From Caenorhabditis remanei (Eukaryota; Nematoda; Chromadorea; Rhabditida; Rhabditidae), in contig NC_071333.1 of NCBI RefSeq assembly GCF_010183535.1, positions 5,950,587-6,014,586 on the forward strand: a DNA stretch of 64,000 nucleotides. The letters are read 5' to 3'. Under the pieces are notes generated by a model. That model was not told the origin of the DNA. It ran no database searches and was given only the letters and a program-made list of their open reading frames with translations. The translations under genes and the position numbers were made by a program. This document shows positions 50,889 to 61,821 of this stretch, in pieces (the first letter of the stretch is position 1; every line of letters begins with the position of its first letter).

Positions 50889-50949
50889 CGAAAAGAACGA
50901 ACGCGCAGCTATTTTTTTTTAGTTTGTTCGTTCTTTCGGTTGAACGAAC
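50889..50949. repeat. Inverted repeat of GAACGAAC units upstream of mir-84
   Basis: CGAAAAGAACGAAC (50889-50902) and GTTCGTTCTTTCG (50926-50938) are nearly perfect reverse complements about 23 bases apart, and another GAACGAAC follows at 50942-50949. It could be a hairpin or a set of paired protein-binding sites. It lies about 270-330 bp upstream of mir-84. Confidence 0.55.
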
Positions 50950-53900
50950 GTTTCACTCTCGTTTGCACACTTTCTATGAATGAATCAGAAAATGAAGGGG
51001 AAACTGAATGTCGAACGTCTATACAATACAAAATGAGAACATTTAAAATCGGGGTTACATCTGGATTCCTTGAATTTTTATCTTTTTCAATATTCTAAAT
51101 AGGGAGAAGAGGGAAACATGAAAAAAGGAATTGGATAGTTGTCCTACTGGCTGATTTCACTCAACAACTGCCGAAAAACAAGTTGGTCTTGTTCAGAATG
51201 ACCTTTTCTGCGAAGAGGGAAGTTTCGCTAAAGTGCATATTGAGGTTCTGCACTGCAAGTGGCCGTTGGCAAAACAAGGGTTTTTGATCTTGTAAGGACC
51301 GGGGAAAGAAGTTATGAATCAAATGATTTGAATCACTAATTGGTAATATATCAAAATCATCAAATATAACCGCAAGAACGGAACAGGGATGGAACTGGGG
51401 AGGCGAAGCTTGAATGAAGAGCTCAGACCTCTCAATCCATCTCCAGCCTACCCCAACTCCGCCCCCTGCCTTCATCTGCTCCGTCTCTGTCAGGACACGC
51501 CTACTTTTCTAAGATTCTAGATCAAAAAACGTTTCATCACTAAGAATTCCAGACAGTCCATGAAATGAACGAGACGTTAGGAGGAAGATGTTTGCACAGT
51601 TCTTCCCTCTCCACGATCAACGTTGCCCTATTCGTTTGTTCGAACTATTGGAAGAGTGCTGGGCAGAAAAGTGCACACGAGTCTTGAAAAAATGAAGGAA
51701 GAATTTCGGGAAAGGTTATCTAAACTCGATGGAAATATCCGTGATGGGTGGTCAGCTGGCTGGGAAAAGTTATTAAATTTCAAGACGGTTGCTGTAAAAG
51801 AAAAGTGGGACCATTGAAGAACAACCGGTTTCTGGTTTCTTGTGGTTTTTTTTTCATGGTAACACCTGCAATTAAAAAGTTTTACATGTCACGTTTTCCA
51901 AAATTTAATTATTGAACTTGCACTGTTCTAACGTTATAATTATACAGAATTCTAGTCCAATATTGAATACTTTGTTATTCAAAAAAGGTCATATGGCCTC
52001 AGCGAAGCACCAACTGGTACTTGTTGTTCCAGCAGAAACAAATTCTCAGCAGCTCTTTCTTGTTTGCTATCCCTTCCTTTGAAACCCTCTGCACTTCCGA
52101 ACGCGAGCCAATTTTCTTCTTTCATTCCAAATGTTCAGAGCAGCTTGGATGCTCCGCGAGCAAACTTAAAGTGCAACTGAAAGACACAACGAAAAAGGAT
52201 GAGAGAGGAGAAAACGGCAGGCGCGGCGTCGGTGGCGATGAGAGGGGACACGCACGTCAGCGCCCCACGGCCAAGCGTGCTGGCCGGTAACATGAAAAGT
52301 GCACTTTCTTTCTCTGCGTCTGAATTAGTGGATGGCTGTAACTGGCAGTTCAGACTGAACATTCATCTTTATACTCATTCTCTCGTTCTCTTGGATCTCG
52401 TCTCGCGGCTCAATAGTACAGAAACGACGAAGGGCATGCTGGAATATTATATGACATGTGCAATATCACAAAGTTTCCGGGGTATTGAAATTGTCAGAAA
52501 TAAATGGAGTAATGGGATTGGTTTTTTGAATAAATTTACGTATAGAAAATAAGAGGACTGGCTCATCAAGGGACCCTGCAGAACTCATTAATCATAAATT
52601 TATGCAAAAAGTCAGTATTTTTTATTGTGCATATCACATATGAATAACATATACAAATATATTTAACGTTCTGGATGTCAAAAAAGTTTGTTTGTAAGAG
52701 AAGATTCACAGAGTTTTGGATGAAATCTTCCCTGTCGTATTATAGCGTTTTATATAGTTCTGTTACATTTCAATTTTTAACAACAACTATAACCAGCACA
52801 CTCATTTCATATTTTCTGTGTCAAACTATCTGGAATTCCAACTCTAATATCAACTCTGATACGAATTTGTCATTTTCTTTAAGTGCACCTACTTTGAATA
52901 TATTTAGCAAACTTCACTTTTGAGTCCTTTCTAGAAACGTTTCCGGTTCAGTTCTAATGTTTGTTCCAACTCAATTTCGTGCCAGTCTCCTCGCACTTTT
53001 CCAGACACCGGCAAACACTAAATTAGCGTCATTTGCTGTCACATTATATAAGATCATGTGTACTTTTTTCTGAAAGTGAAATTGGATTTATACGAGACAC
53101 GCTCAGAGTATATACATGAATCCCCCAGATTATTCACAAGATTTTCAACAGAAATTTTATCTTACATTTTTCCGCCAAACTACACTGAATCGTTCCATGC
53201 AGATTAATGTTAAAGTGCGATTTCACTTCTGAAAAGTACATGATTTATAGATCAGCTGGCTAGAAAGTCCAATCGAGGAAAATGAAAATTTCAGACATCA
53301 TGGTCTTTGATTTTTCCAATTAAAAATAGGAGTTGAGGTAGTTTTTGGAGATAGATGTACAGATAAGTGTTGTTTTTAAACACAACACTGTGGATGTTTT
53401 GATGATCCGCCTGATTTGACCATGCGGACTTCTCAGGTTGATTAGTATGATTGGTTTACAAGAACACAACCAACGGGCTCCATGTGTTGGCTTTGAAACA
53501 AAGATCATTTGAAAAATTATTGGAGGGAAAAAATTTCGGATGTTCACTAAAGACAGTTCTTACAATGAAATGTACATAACAACGTCACACATGGTATTTC
53601 AGAAACCAGAGATGCGGATTAGTATGTTTTTGAATAAAAGTGAAGGTTACCAAAAGACCTTTTCCTTCACCATATGATATTGTTTTTCCCCTTTGCCATG
53701 ATTTAATTTAGTAATTAGTGTTGTCAAGTATAAAAAGAGTTGGAAAGCGAAAGATTGCCATTAACTTCAGTTTTCTTTTGTTTGGCAACTATTTTCCAAT
53801 TTGAGATTTGACTCCAACTGTTCTAGAAAATTTCTGTTGCGAGAAAATCCTGCTGTTGACTTAATCACTCAGGGATCGGTAAATAGATAGGGACAAAGAA

Positions 53901-55070
53901 ATAATAAACTCCAAATGATTTTTTGAGATGCAAATACATGTGACCTCATATAACTTATATAATACCAGCTGCTGTTTGAAATATACTGACTGTAGGTATT
54001 TTTTTTTAAACACTTTCATTAAGAATGTTTCTGTTTGAAAAGTTTCTAAATTTAGGTGTATAATCAATGGTGCTGTAAATTTTGTATTATTGAGTTTGTG
54101 TCTCAACCAAATGCCGTCTGTCTCACAGAGTTATAGTTGACGGATGACACAGATTACGAGCAAGAAACCGACCAGATCACTGGTCTCAACTTATCTAATC
54201 ATGCAAAATAGAATGATTTTTTCGAACAAAATTTGATTTGAAAATAAAGTGTTTCTCAAAGGTACATTCAAATCTTCTCTCTATTATATTTTACTTGGTG
54301 TACCCAAACAGCTTGAACATGTCTATACATTTCCAGTACAAATCAACACAAAAAGCGTATTTATCTTGATCCGATTTTGACCTAAAGAGGAGAATCATTT
54401 GTAGGCTAGACGGTTCGAAGCATTAGAAGAAACACTCCGAGAACCTGGGTTAAATTAGATTAAAATCTTTTTTCCAGGTTTCACCTCTAGCTGACAACTT
54501 TCAATCTTAATAGTCAATCTTCTTGTTCGTTCCGGAGTATTCAGATTCGGGATGCGCCGTTTTGCCTCCTGGAGACGGATGGCCTAAATGTAACTGCGCT
54601 TACACTTCCCTCTCCTTTCGATTCGCGCAAATCGTCGTAGTGAGGATATGCTTGTTTCTGTATGCCCATCTCACCATTTCACCTCTTTTCCCTCATCTAG
54701 TCTTCCTCGCCTCAATGACCCATTTCACTCGGATTCCACCACTTCGGATTCATCCCTCCTCCGGCTTTCAATTCCTTCACTCACTAATTCTCCAGAATCC
54801 TCCGCGGATGATTAGACGAAGTTCGCAAGCAAAAAAACTTTCGAAAAGCAAGAATGACTACTGAAAATGACTGTATTATTAGGTACCAAGAAATCAAACT
54901 ATGGCATGATCCAATCCTCCTTTTTCCTCCTTTTATTGCTTATACGTTGACTGGAAACCTGTTTGATAACGAGAACCGTGTTTTCATTCGAATTCTCAAT
55001 ATGCCATCCTCACTCACTTTGGCATTTCTCTCATCTTATAATACTTCTTTCTCTTTTCTAAAGATCATTT

Positions 55071-55084
55071 TATTCAGATTTCAG
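55071..55084 (+). other. mboa-1: Tandem acceptors before mboa-1
   Basis: TATTCAG ends at 55077 and ATTTCAG at 55084, the latter nine nt before the ATG at 55094. Either could receive a spliced leader, and both leave the same start codon. Confidence 0.45.
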
Positions 55085-55093
55085 ATTTCAATC

Positions 55094-56888
55094 ATGGGTT
55101 CCATAGACCTGAATACGCAGAAAGAAGAGAATAATAACAACGTTATTCTCAAAGAGCATCATGAAGATATTTCCGCTAAATCAAAAAGGCGAGAATTCAA
55201 AGAAAAAACATTTGTCGTCCGGGAATCACTGCTCACGTATGTTTTTTTACGTTGAAAATTTGAATATTTTCTCTTGGAACTGGATATCAGGTCCCGTGCT
55301 TAGTTTTTTAAACCTTATTTCAGAACTGAATTTCGAAATGGCAACATGAAAATTGTTTACAATTGTTTCACTGCAGTGTTTCTACTTTTCTTCCTCCGAG
55401 CCATGGTAGATGATATATTTGTCCACAAAATGCCTTTTTACCACACTTGGCTTATCTGGTGGAACTTTGAAAATTTCTTCTCCACAATGGCAGTTTGGAC
55501 AGGTATGTTTTTGAGCACAATCGGTGTTTACTATGCTTACCAACATTGGTCAACAATCCCTTCAAAAAATACCGACTTGGCGTCAAATGTGAGTTTTTGG
55601 TCCCGAACATCTATGCTAATGAGTTTTTACAGCTTCCATTTGTTAGTGTCTACCTGACATATCTCGTCGCCTTCTTCTATTTTCCTTTGAAGTTTCTTTA
55701 TGAGTCAGATCTTAAATGCGCCTGCTCTTTCATCATAACATGCGAGACGGTATGTTTTTGGAAAGGAAATAATGGCAATTTGGTGCAATAAGGATTATTA
55801 AAAATGGTTTTGCAGACTAGGATTGCAATGAAAGTGCATTCGTTTATAAGGGAGAATTGGAGCAGGGCAATGTTGAGGAAAAGTGGAGGAGTGGTAAGTG
55901 CGAGAGGGATTTTTACATATCAAAGGGTTTTGATGAAATGAGCACAACCGTTTTAGATTGACTCATGGCCATCAATCGAGCAATTTTTATATTATCAATT
56001 CTGCCCATCATTCATCTACAGAGACGAATACCCTAGGTGACTCACCATTCTTTCAATCTCCAATTTCTTATTTTTCAGAACTGAGAAGCGGGATATGAAA
56101 CAAGCTGGTCTTTATTTCTTGGAATGTCTTGCTCTGATTGAGTTTGTCAATCTTACCTACACACAATGGGTCTTCCCTTGGCTCCATGTTCAAGACTATA
56201 CTTCTTTGAGCTTTTCTACAATTGCTCTGTCTCTTTTCACCGGAATTATCCCTGGAATCATTTGTTTAATCACTCTGTTCTACGGACTCCTCCACTGTTG
56301 GTTGAACTGTTTTTCGGAAATGATGCAATTTGCTGACAGGCAGTTTTATTTGGTATAGAAAGCTAGGAATGGCTGATAAAATCTTGTATTTTCAGAACTG
56401 GTGGAACTCTTCGAATATGGCGGAATACTACCGTAACTGGAATCTTGTAGTTCACGATTGGCTTTATGCCTACGTTTTCCGGGATTTGGCTGCTTACACT
56501 CCTGGAAGAAAAGGACAGAAAACAGCTCAGATGGCAGTTTTCTTTTTATCTGCTGTTTTTCACGAATACTGGTTTGGAGTAGCTTTCAGATGTTTTTACC
56601 CTGTGATGTTTGTACTGTACTTTATCTTTGGTGGCATCTTTTTTGCTGTTTCTCGTCTTATTACAAACCGATCCGCTTGGAACACGGCTCTCTGGTTTAA
56701 TCTTCTTATTGGTATGCTTCGCCTTTGTCTATTGAAACATATAAGTAAGAATTTCAGGAACTGGAATGTTTATTGCGTTCTATGGACAGGAATGGTACGC
56801 AAGAAGAGGACACTGTGCACCGTATTCAAACGCTGTCGTAGATTTACTGTTTCCAAGACATTGGAATTGCCAACCACCAATCTCATAA
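55094..56888 (+). CDS. mboa-1: MBOA-1, sterol O-acyltransferase (ACAT/SOAT) family
   Basis: Exons are 55094-55236, 55324-55588, 55633-55749, 55816-55893, 55957-56036, 56079-56352, 56396-56711 and 56758-56888, all in phase, giving 467 aa. It is a membrane-bound O-acyltransferase of the ACAT/DGAT1 branch, expected in the endoplasmic reticulum, esterifying sterol (or a similar alcohol) with acyl-CoA. Supporting landmarks are FVVRESLLTTEFR at the N-terminus, AVWTGMFLSTIGVYYAYQHW, FCPSFIYRDEYPRT near 228, the FYxDWWN-box equivalent FYLNWWN at about 317-323, NLVVHDWLYAYVFRD, the catalytic His in SAVFHEY at about 375, and FYGQEWYARRGHC near the C-terminus. Many hydrophobic segments are visible. The family's acidic residue in FYxDWWN is Asn here. 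The length is slightly below vertebrate SOAT, mainly because of a shorter N-terminus. Confidence 0.9.
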
Positions 56889-57628
56889 GTTACTTGATGT
56901 CTTTGAAGCGACGGTATCGCATATTTATTTTTTTTTGTTTAATTTTTATCTGTTCAGAAACAACGTCTTAGATTTTTAAAATATGTTTTTGTATGTAAAT
57001 GAATGTTAGTTCTACAATTTCATTGGGAACACTTTTATAGTTTTCTCACAATTTTCCCATTTTTTGTGTATTGATAATCGCCAAATAATGCAACGTAGTT
57101 AATTTGAACAGTAAATTGAGAGAAATGATCATCTAAATCTGGTGAACACTATTTAAGTGAATAATACAGTATTTCCAATTAGACATACAAATTTCCACAT
57201 ATGACCACTTGTTTTTCGAATGGAACTAGAAACTTAATTTGTCGTTGCCGGATGCTATTAGCTGAAGAACAATTTTAATTGACTTAGAAAAAACGTTGAT
57301 CCGGTAGGAAATTAGATGGATAGAGAAATGACAATTTGTCGAAAGAGTAAAAATATAATTATGGGTTACTTAGCCAAAACTCAAATATCGCTTTTTCGTT
57401 ACTAAATTTACTATCGGAGACATGTTTCTCATTGAATAATTAACAAACTATCCAAAATATCATTATACGAACAAATGATAGTTCTGGCGAAGTCGGTGTC
57501 AATGTATTGATTTTGGAGTTTTGTAATTGAACGTTCCGAGAAACTCAAAAAAATGTGGAAAAACTGTACAGAATACTGAAAAAAAAAACTATAAAATAGC
57601 AGAAGTGAACAGTTTGAGCCAGCATAAA

Positions 57629-57804
57629 ATGAGACGAGTGGATGTTACATCAAATCCAGGTATGCCACAAATGGTCCTTGCTCAAAACCTAAAAAATTTC
57701 CAGAAATCGATCCACGGTTGGTTGAGGAAGCTCGAAACAAATCGACATCCAAAAGCGATATGGCGGTAGAGCTCGCCCCTTTTCCCCAAAAGAGAAGAAT
57801 ATAA
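57629..57804 (+). CDS. Possible tiny two-exon gene (43 aa)
   Basis: Exons 57629-57659 and 57704-57804 flank a 44-bp intron with donor CCAG|GTATG and acceptor TTTCCAG, and the frame is kept. The peptide (MRRVDVTSNPEIDPRLVEEA, then RNKSTSK and more to QKRRI) is charged and lacks a recognised domain or signal peptide. Acceptor-like AGCAG and ACAG sites lie upstream of the ATG. The clean small intron argues for a real transcript. It might instead be the 5' part of a decayed gene, since kinase-like debris follows about 430 bp downstream on the same strand. Confidence 0.38.
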
Positions 57805-58236
57805 TTTTAAATCAAACTTTTGGTCACGAGTGTTCTATTAGAGGATAAAATATAAGTTTTGTGAAAGTGTTATATTTGCAACAATCGTGAGCAATTACCT
57901 AATATATTCGGAGTGAGCACACTTATCAATCTCAACGGACATATTGCATGTAATCCAATTGGATTAATAAATCTGAGCTTCAGGTGAAACCGTAAACAAT
58001 ACAAAATGTTCTCCATATTCCTTGTTTGTTTCTGCAATAGTTCCATTCTTATGGACAATTACTGAAGCGAAAACGGGTAACACGCAAAGGATTTGACTGA
58101 CGCATTCTAGGATAGTGTGAGAAGATACTGCGCGCAATGGAGACACAGAGTTTTAAAAATCAGTGGACAGAATTACATATTTTTTTTTATTTTTTTTTTT
58201 TATTTGAATTGTATCAATCAAGCAAATTTCTTTTCA

Positions 58237-58405
58237 GATATGAGTCAAATAATGCATGAAATTTTCGAGGGTTTTTGGATATTTGTCGTTGGAAAATATT
58301 GGACGCAGGACCAGGGTGTGGAAAAGAAGCAATCAATAAAAATGTTGCAAAAAATAGGATATTCTTCAATTCAGAAACTACGGGCCTGTGACAGAAAACA
58401 GTGAA
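58237..58405 (+). pseudogene. Possible relic of a P-loop nucleotide kinase
   Basis: An acceptor TTTTCAG ends at 58237. The open frame that follows reads EIFEGFWIFVVG (58258-58293), then a filler where adenylate kinases have GPGSGKGTQ, then KMLQKIGYSSIQ, which resembles the family's KIVQKYGYTHLS. A GPGCGK P-loop is encoded at about 58307-58325 in a neighbouring frame; a 38-bp intron starting GTTTTTGG could join it to EIFEG, but that frame then stops. The usual Gly-Thr after the P-loop Lys is absent. I read this as a frameshifted fragment of an adenylate-kinase-like gene. Chance similarity is possible. Confidence 0.3.
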
Positions 58406-59156
58406 GACCTAAAAAAAAAGTGAGTTTTTGGCGAGAAGCAAAAAACTCAATGAGCGGTTTTAACCTATTGTTACGAAAAAGATAGTCTGTTACAAATAAA
58501 CGAAGTTGTCAATAGTTCCCTAAACTTTTAAAAGACGAATTGGTATACGTATTTTCAAAAATTAATATCTTGAAACTGGCAAACTGTGGTTTTCAATGTC
58601 AGCTATGGTGAATACTGTCACATCCAAGACCTCACGCCGACCTAAAAGTACATGATTTCCAGAAAACATTCAAACCAAAACTTGTGCAGGTACAATTTTT
58701 CTTTGTGTTCCGTATTATAACAAAACATTTTCAGTCAACATGGACTTGCTCGTTACACACTGAGCTCTGCGTCGGATTCCTGTAGATTCGAAGCAAAACA
58801 ATCATAAAACTTATCAAAAAATAGTCTTGGTTTTTGATAATAAGTAAAAAGTATCGATTTTAAGATTAAAAACGTTGAAAATAATGTGTACGAGCGCAAC
58901 GGAAAGCAAGACGGATTGAATGGACTTGATCGATTTCAGCTTCCGTCAAGTTTTTGGCGTCAGTGTGCCTCTTGTTTGAAATCATGAGTTTTTTGAATAT
59001 GTGTGCGTTGTAAACCAATATAAACGTTATTCATTATTATCTACAAGCACTTTCAAAATTGAAGCAAGAAACATTGGGATTTAAACACGTAATAGCACTA
59101 GTTATGGCGCGTGAAATGTTTGTTTTCACATACATACAATTGGAAAAAAGAGTTTC

Positions 59157-61800
59157 CTACAACTTGGCTGATTCTTGTTGTTTAATAGCCTTATTGATGA
59201 CTGATTTCATGTCAACCAACGTTTTTTGAAGTTCCTTTGCAAACTTCTTGCTGCTGGTGGACCCATAACTTTTGAATGTGGAGATCATAAAATGGAGTTC
59301 AGTTTCCTGAGGGTTGTAACAGATTCCATAACAATCGAGAGCCGATGGTCCGAAGCACATTTGAATGAAATGACGTGTAGGCACTTGGCTTGTGGATACT
59401 TGGAAATGATTCAGTTGTTGATAGATCTTGGATCCAAAGATTTCGGGAGTTGGAAGATTGTTTTCAGTGGCAATAAGCTTCCATGCCAATAAATGTCTAT
59501 CCATTCCAGCTGCATTCATGCAATCAATAGTGTAGTCTTTATGGGCAGTTGTAGCGCTAATCAACGAATCATAGATCTGAGAAACTGGGGTTCGAGGCTT
59601 GGATTCCATCTGAAGCAAAAAGACTGATTACAAATTGCTTTTATATCAGTTTAACCTTTTTCACAAATGCCGCAGCGTGTGTACTTGGAGATCGAATATT
59701 CTCAGTACGTCCCTCTGTGAATTTCCGTAACGTAGCAGTTTCATAGGTCGGTGGAACTGAAAATGAAAAGTAACTATGTTTTGATTTCCGTTCAAGTGTG
59801 AGCAACTTACGGGAAGAGTGAATTCTATAAAAAGTCAGCTGATAAGCCATTTGAATGTATGAGTCCGGTGAGATTTTGCAAGATTTTGGGAAATTTTTTC
59901 CGTATGGTTTGAAAGAAAATGCAACGATATCCAAGTCTTCCGCAATCCTGTCCATACTTTTGGCACTTTTCACAATTCTCTTATTCACTTCTTCGTCGGT
60001 AGTGATGTTGAGTCGTTCGACTGTTGACTCAGAAGACGGACCGGTTGTAGTGAACGAGTTTGTGTCACTGCAACAAAAAAATTTTCCATTTGTGGTTTGA
60101 TATTGAACAAATTACTTACAATTGATCACAAATATAATCCATGAGAGCACCAACTGGTGGTCCCTCTGCTGGGGTGTGCTCGTAAGTCATTCCAGTATAT
60201 CCATTTGTTCCAATGACAAATTGAATTGTCTTATCGAACCATCTGTTGCTCGAGTTAACTTTTGATCCACCTCCATGGAGTGCTTGCCGACTCTGCTCAT
60301 CCTTCTCCGTGTATCCAACAGGTGGGTCGCTGGCCTTATCTAGACAAACGACGAACAATGCTTTCTCGATAGCTTCCAATGATTGAACATTATTATTGTC
60401 TCCTGAAACATTCATCAGTTGTGCAATTCAGTCATTCGATTCTACACTCACTCTTCAAAGATGTATACACATTTGCCCATTTGTCACGTCCATCAGAAGA
60501 AACAATTCCCACTGGATGAGGGTTCGGAGATTGACTTTCAGAGACGACTTTCTCCAGTTGTTGCGTTATAGCGGAGATTGAGAGAGGTTGCTCATTGGCG
60601 TCGAGAATTTGAACACGGAAAAGCTGAAATATACATATTAGCAAGATATCAAAAGTTATTCTTTATCAAAATGACAAAGCTCTCTTAGAATTCACAAAAA
60701 ACTTACATGTCCATTTCTAATCACCACAATGTGCTTTAGTGTTTCTTTGTAGTCACAGCCATATTTGATCTCATCAGCGCCTAGCTTTGGAATTCTTGTG
60801 GTTCCGAACAAAAATTTGTATTGACTCATATCCAACGGCGCTTTTCCAGCCATATCCTGCTTCAACTTGTCACTGAAAAATACAGAAGACTGTTAAAAAT
60901 TAACTTATTTTTAAAACGAAATCATACTTTTTAGCAAGAAGATAAAACTTGATTGCAGCTTGACTTATTTTTGCAGCGTTTTCGAGTTGTCCTTCCGGGG
61001 TGTTAAACTCGAACTTTGGAAACATAACTCCAGGAGATGTCACTACTGGAAGTGGGGTACGTGCTGCTAAATAAGCAATGTTAAGCCACCATGGCGTAAG
61101 CTGAAAATTTAAGAACGTTGGTTTTTGAAAGCTAGGGTTCATAAAACTTACCCAATTTGGAAGTGCATCCGCTCTTTTCTGGAGGAGGTTTTGAAGTTTT
61201 GGCATATCATTGATGTAGAAGTCTTTCACAATCTGGAATAATGAAAAATATTTATTAATTTAACCATAGAAGGGATAGCTTACACTTTTTGTCTCTTCCA
61301 GCTCCTGTCCAGACTGTAGTGCTTGTGCAAAATTCAAAAAGTGTTTTATCGTCTTTTCGGGTTCGGGTGCGGGCAATTTGGGTAAATCTATAACATCCAT
61401 ATGATACTTATTCTTAAATTCAAAACCTTACCAGATGACTGACGAATTGCCATATGGCTTCCTGCAAGAGCATTCACACCTTGCTTCATCACTTGCTGAA
61501 AATCAAACGATGTTTGATGTTATTGTATGAAACGGAACAGGAAAAGGGAATTTTCTTAAAACTTCAAAGCCAAATATACATGTGGTGATAAGGTTGAGTG
61601 AAGAAATTTCTGCGGGGAAGACTGAGAATGTTATCAATTCGCATACATACTACACTACAATGTAGCATTATTTTATATGGTCATTTTGTTTGTTCTTTGT
61701 TTGGTACATTAAAGTCTTAATTGGTTTTTTAGTAGTAATTATGATTTTGTTTAATACTTACCGAAAACCGAGATCCTATCATTACTCGACATTTCAGCAT
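59157..61800 (-). CDS. Carnitine O-acyltransferase, CRAT-like (630 aa)
   Basis: Exons are 61800-61762, 61495-61432, 61387-61284, 61232-61152, 61100-60928, 60872-60707, 60623-60452, 60402-60120, 60067-59811, 59756-59656 and 59609-59157, all in phase. The family reaction moves an acyl group between CoA and carnitine. Key features are LPKLPAPEPEKTIKHFL near residue 36, TPWWLNIAYL near 98, SSNRWFDKTIQFVIG and the catalytic His in TYEHTPAEGPP at about 341, EGRTENIRS near 465, and VSTSQVP with the STS motif at 552-554. Overall length and end match vertebrate carnitine acetyltransferase (626 aa). The N-terminus (MLKCRVMIGSRFS) is basic and amphipathic like a mitochondrial presequence, and the C-terminus SAKL is a peroxisomal PTS1, so dual targeting is likely. 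It looks like the orthologue of C. elegans B0395.3. Acetyl versus other acyl preference cannot be told here. Confidence 0.92.
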
Positions 61801-61821
61801 CTTCTAACCGGCTTTGCTACT
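61801..61821 (-). other. Acceptor upstream of the acyltransferase start
   Basis: On the minus strand TATTTTCAG (AG at 61821-61820) lies 19 nt before the ATG at 61800, fitting a spliced-leader site or the end of a 5' untranslated intron. Confidence 0.45.

Larger units (their letters stand above)
50376..55093. other. nhx-1/mboa-1 intergenic region carrying mir-84
   Basis: Apart from the miRNA hairpin at 50555-50630, I see no supported gene. The sequence from 50630 upward is 5' of mir-84 on the minus strand and may hold its promoter and pri-miRNA start; it includes an inverted repeat at 50889-50949. Overlapping short frames at 51590-51817 are doubtful. The last few hundred bases before 55077 are pyrimidine-rich and presumably contain the mboa-1 promoter and outron. 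Confidence 0.5.
56889..59156. other. mboa-1/acyltransferase intergenic region with doubtful small genes
   Basis: The plus-strand mboa-1 and the minus-strand acyltransferase converge here, so both 3' untranslated regions lie at its ends. I see no canonical AATAAA close to either stop. Candidates inside are a tiny spliced frame (57629-57804) and a possible kinase relic (58237-58405). A minus-strand frame at 57964-58146 also reads plausibly but has no recognisable family. Confidence 0.45.

Noticed and set aside
53334..53356. Plus-strand TGAGGTAG, a second let-7-like seed
   Set aside because: No complementary arm lies within about 100 bases on either side, so it cannot form a miRNA hairpin.
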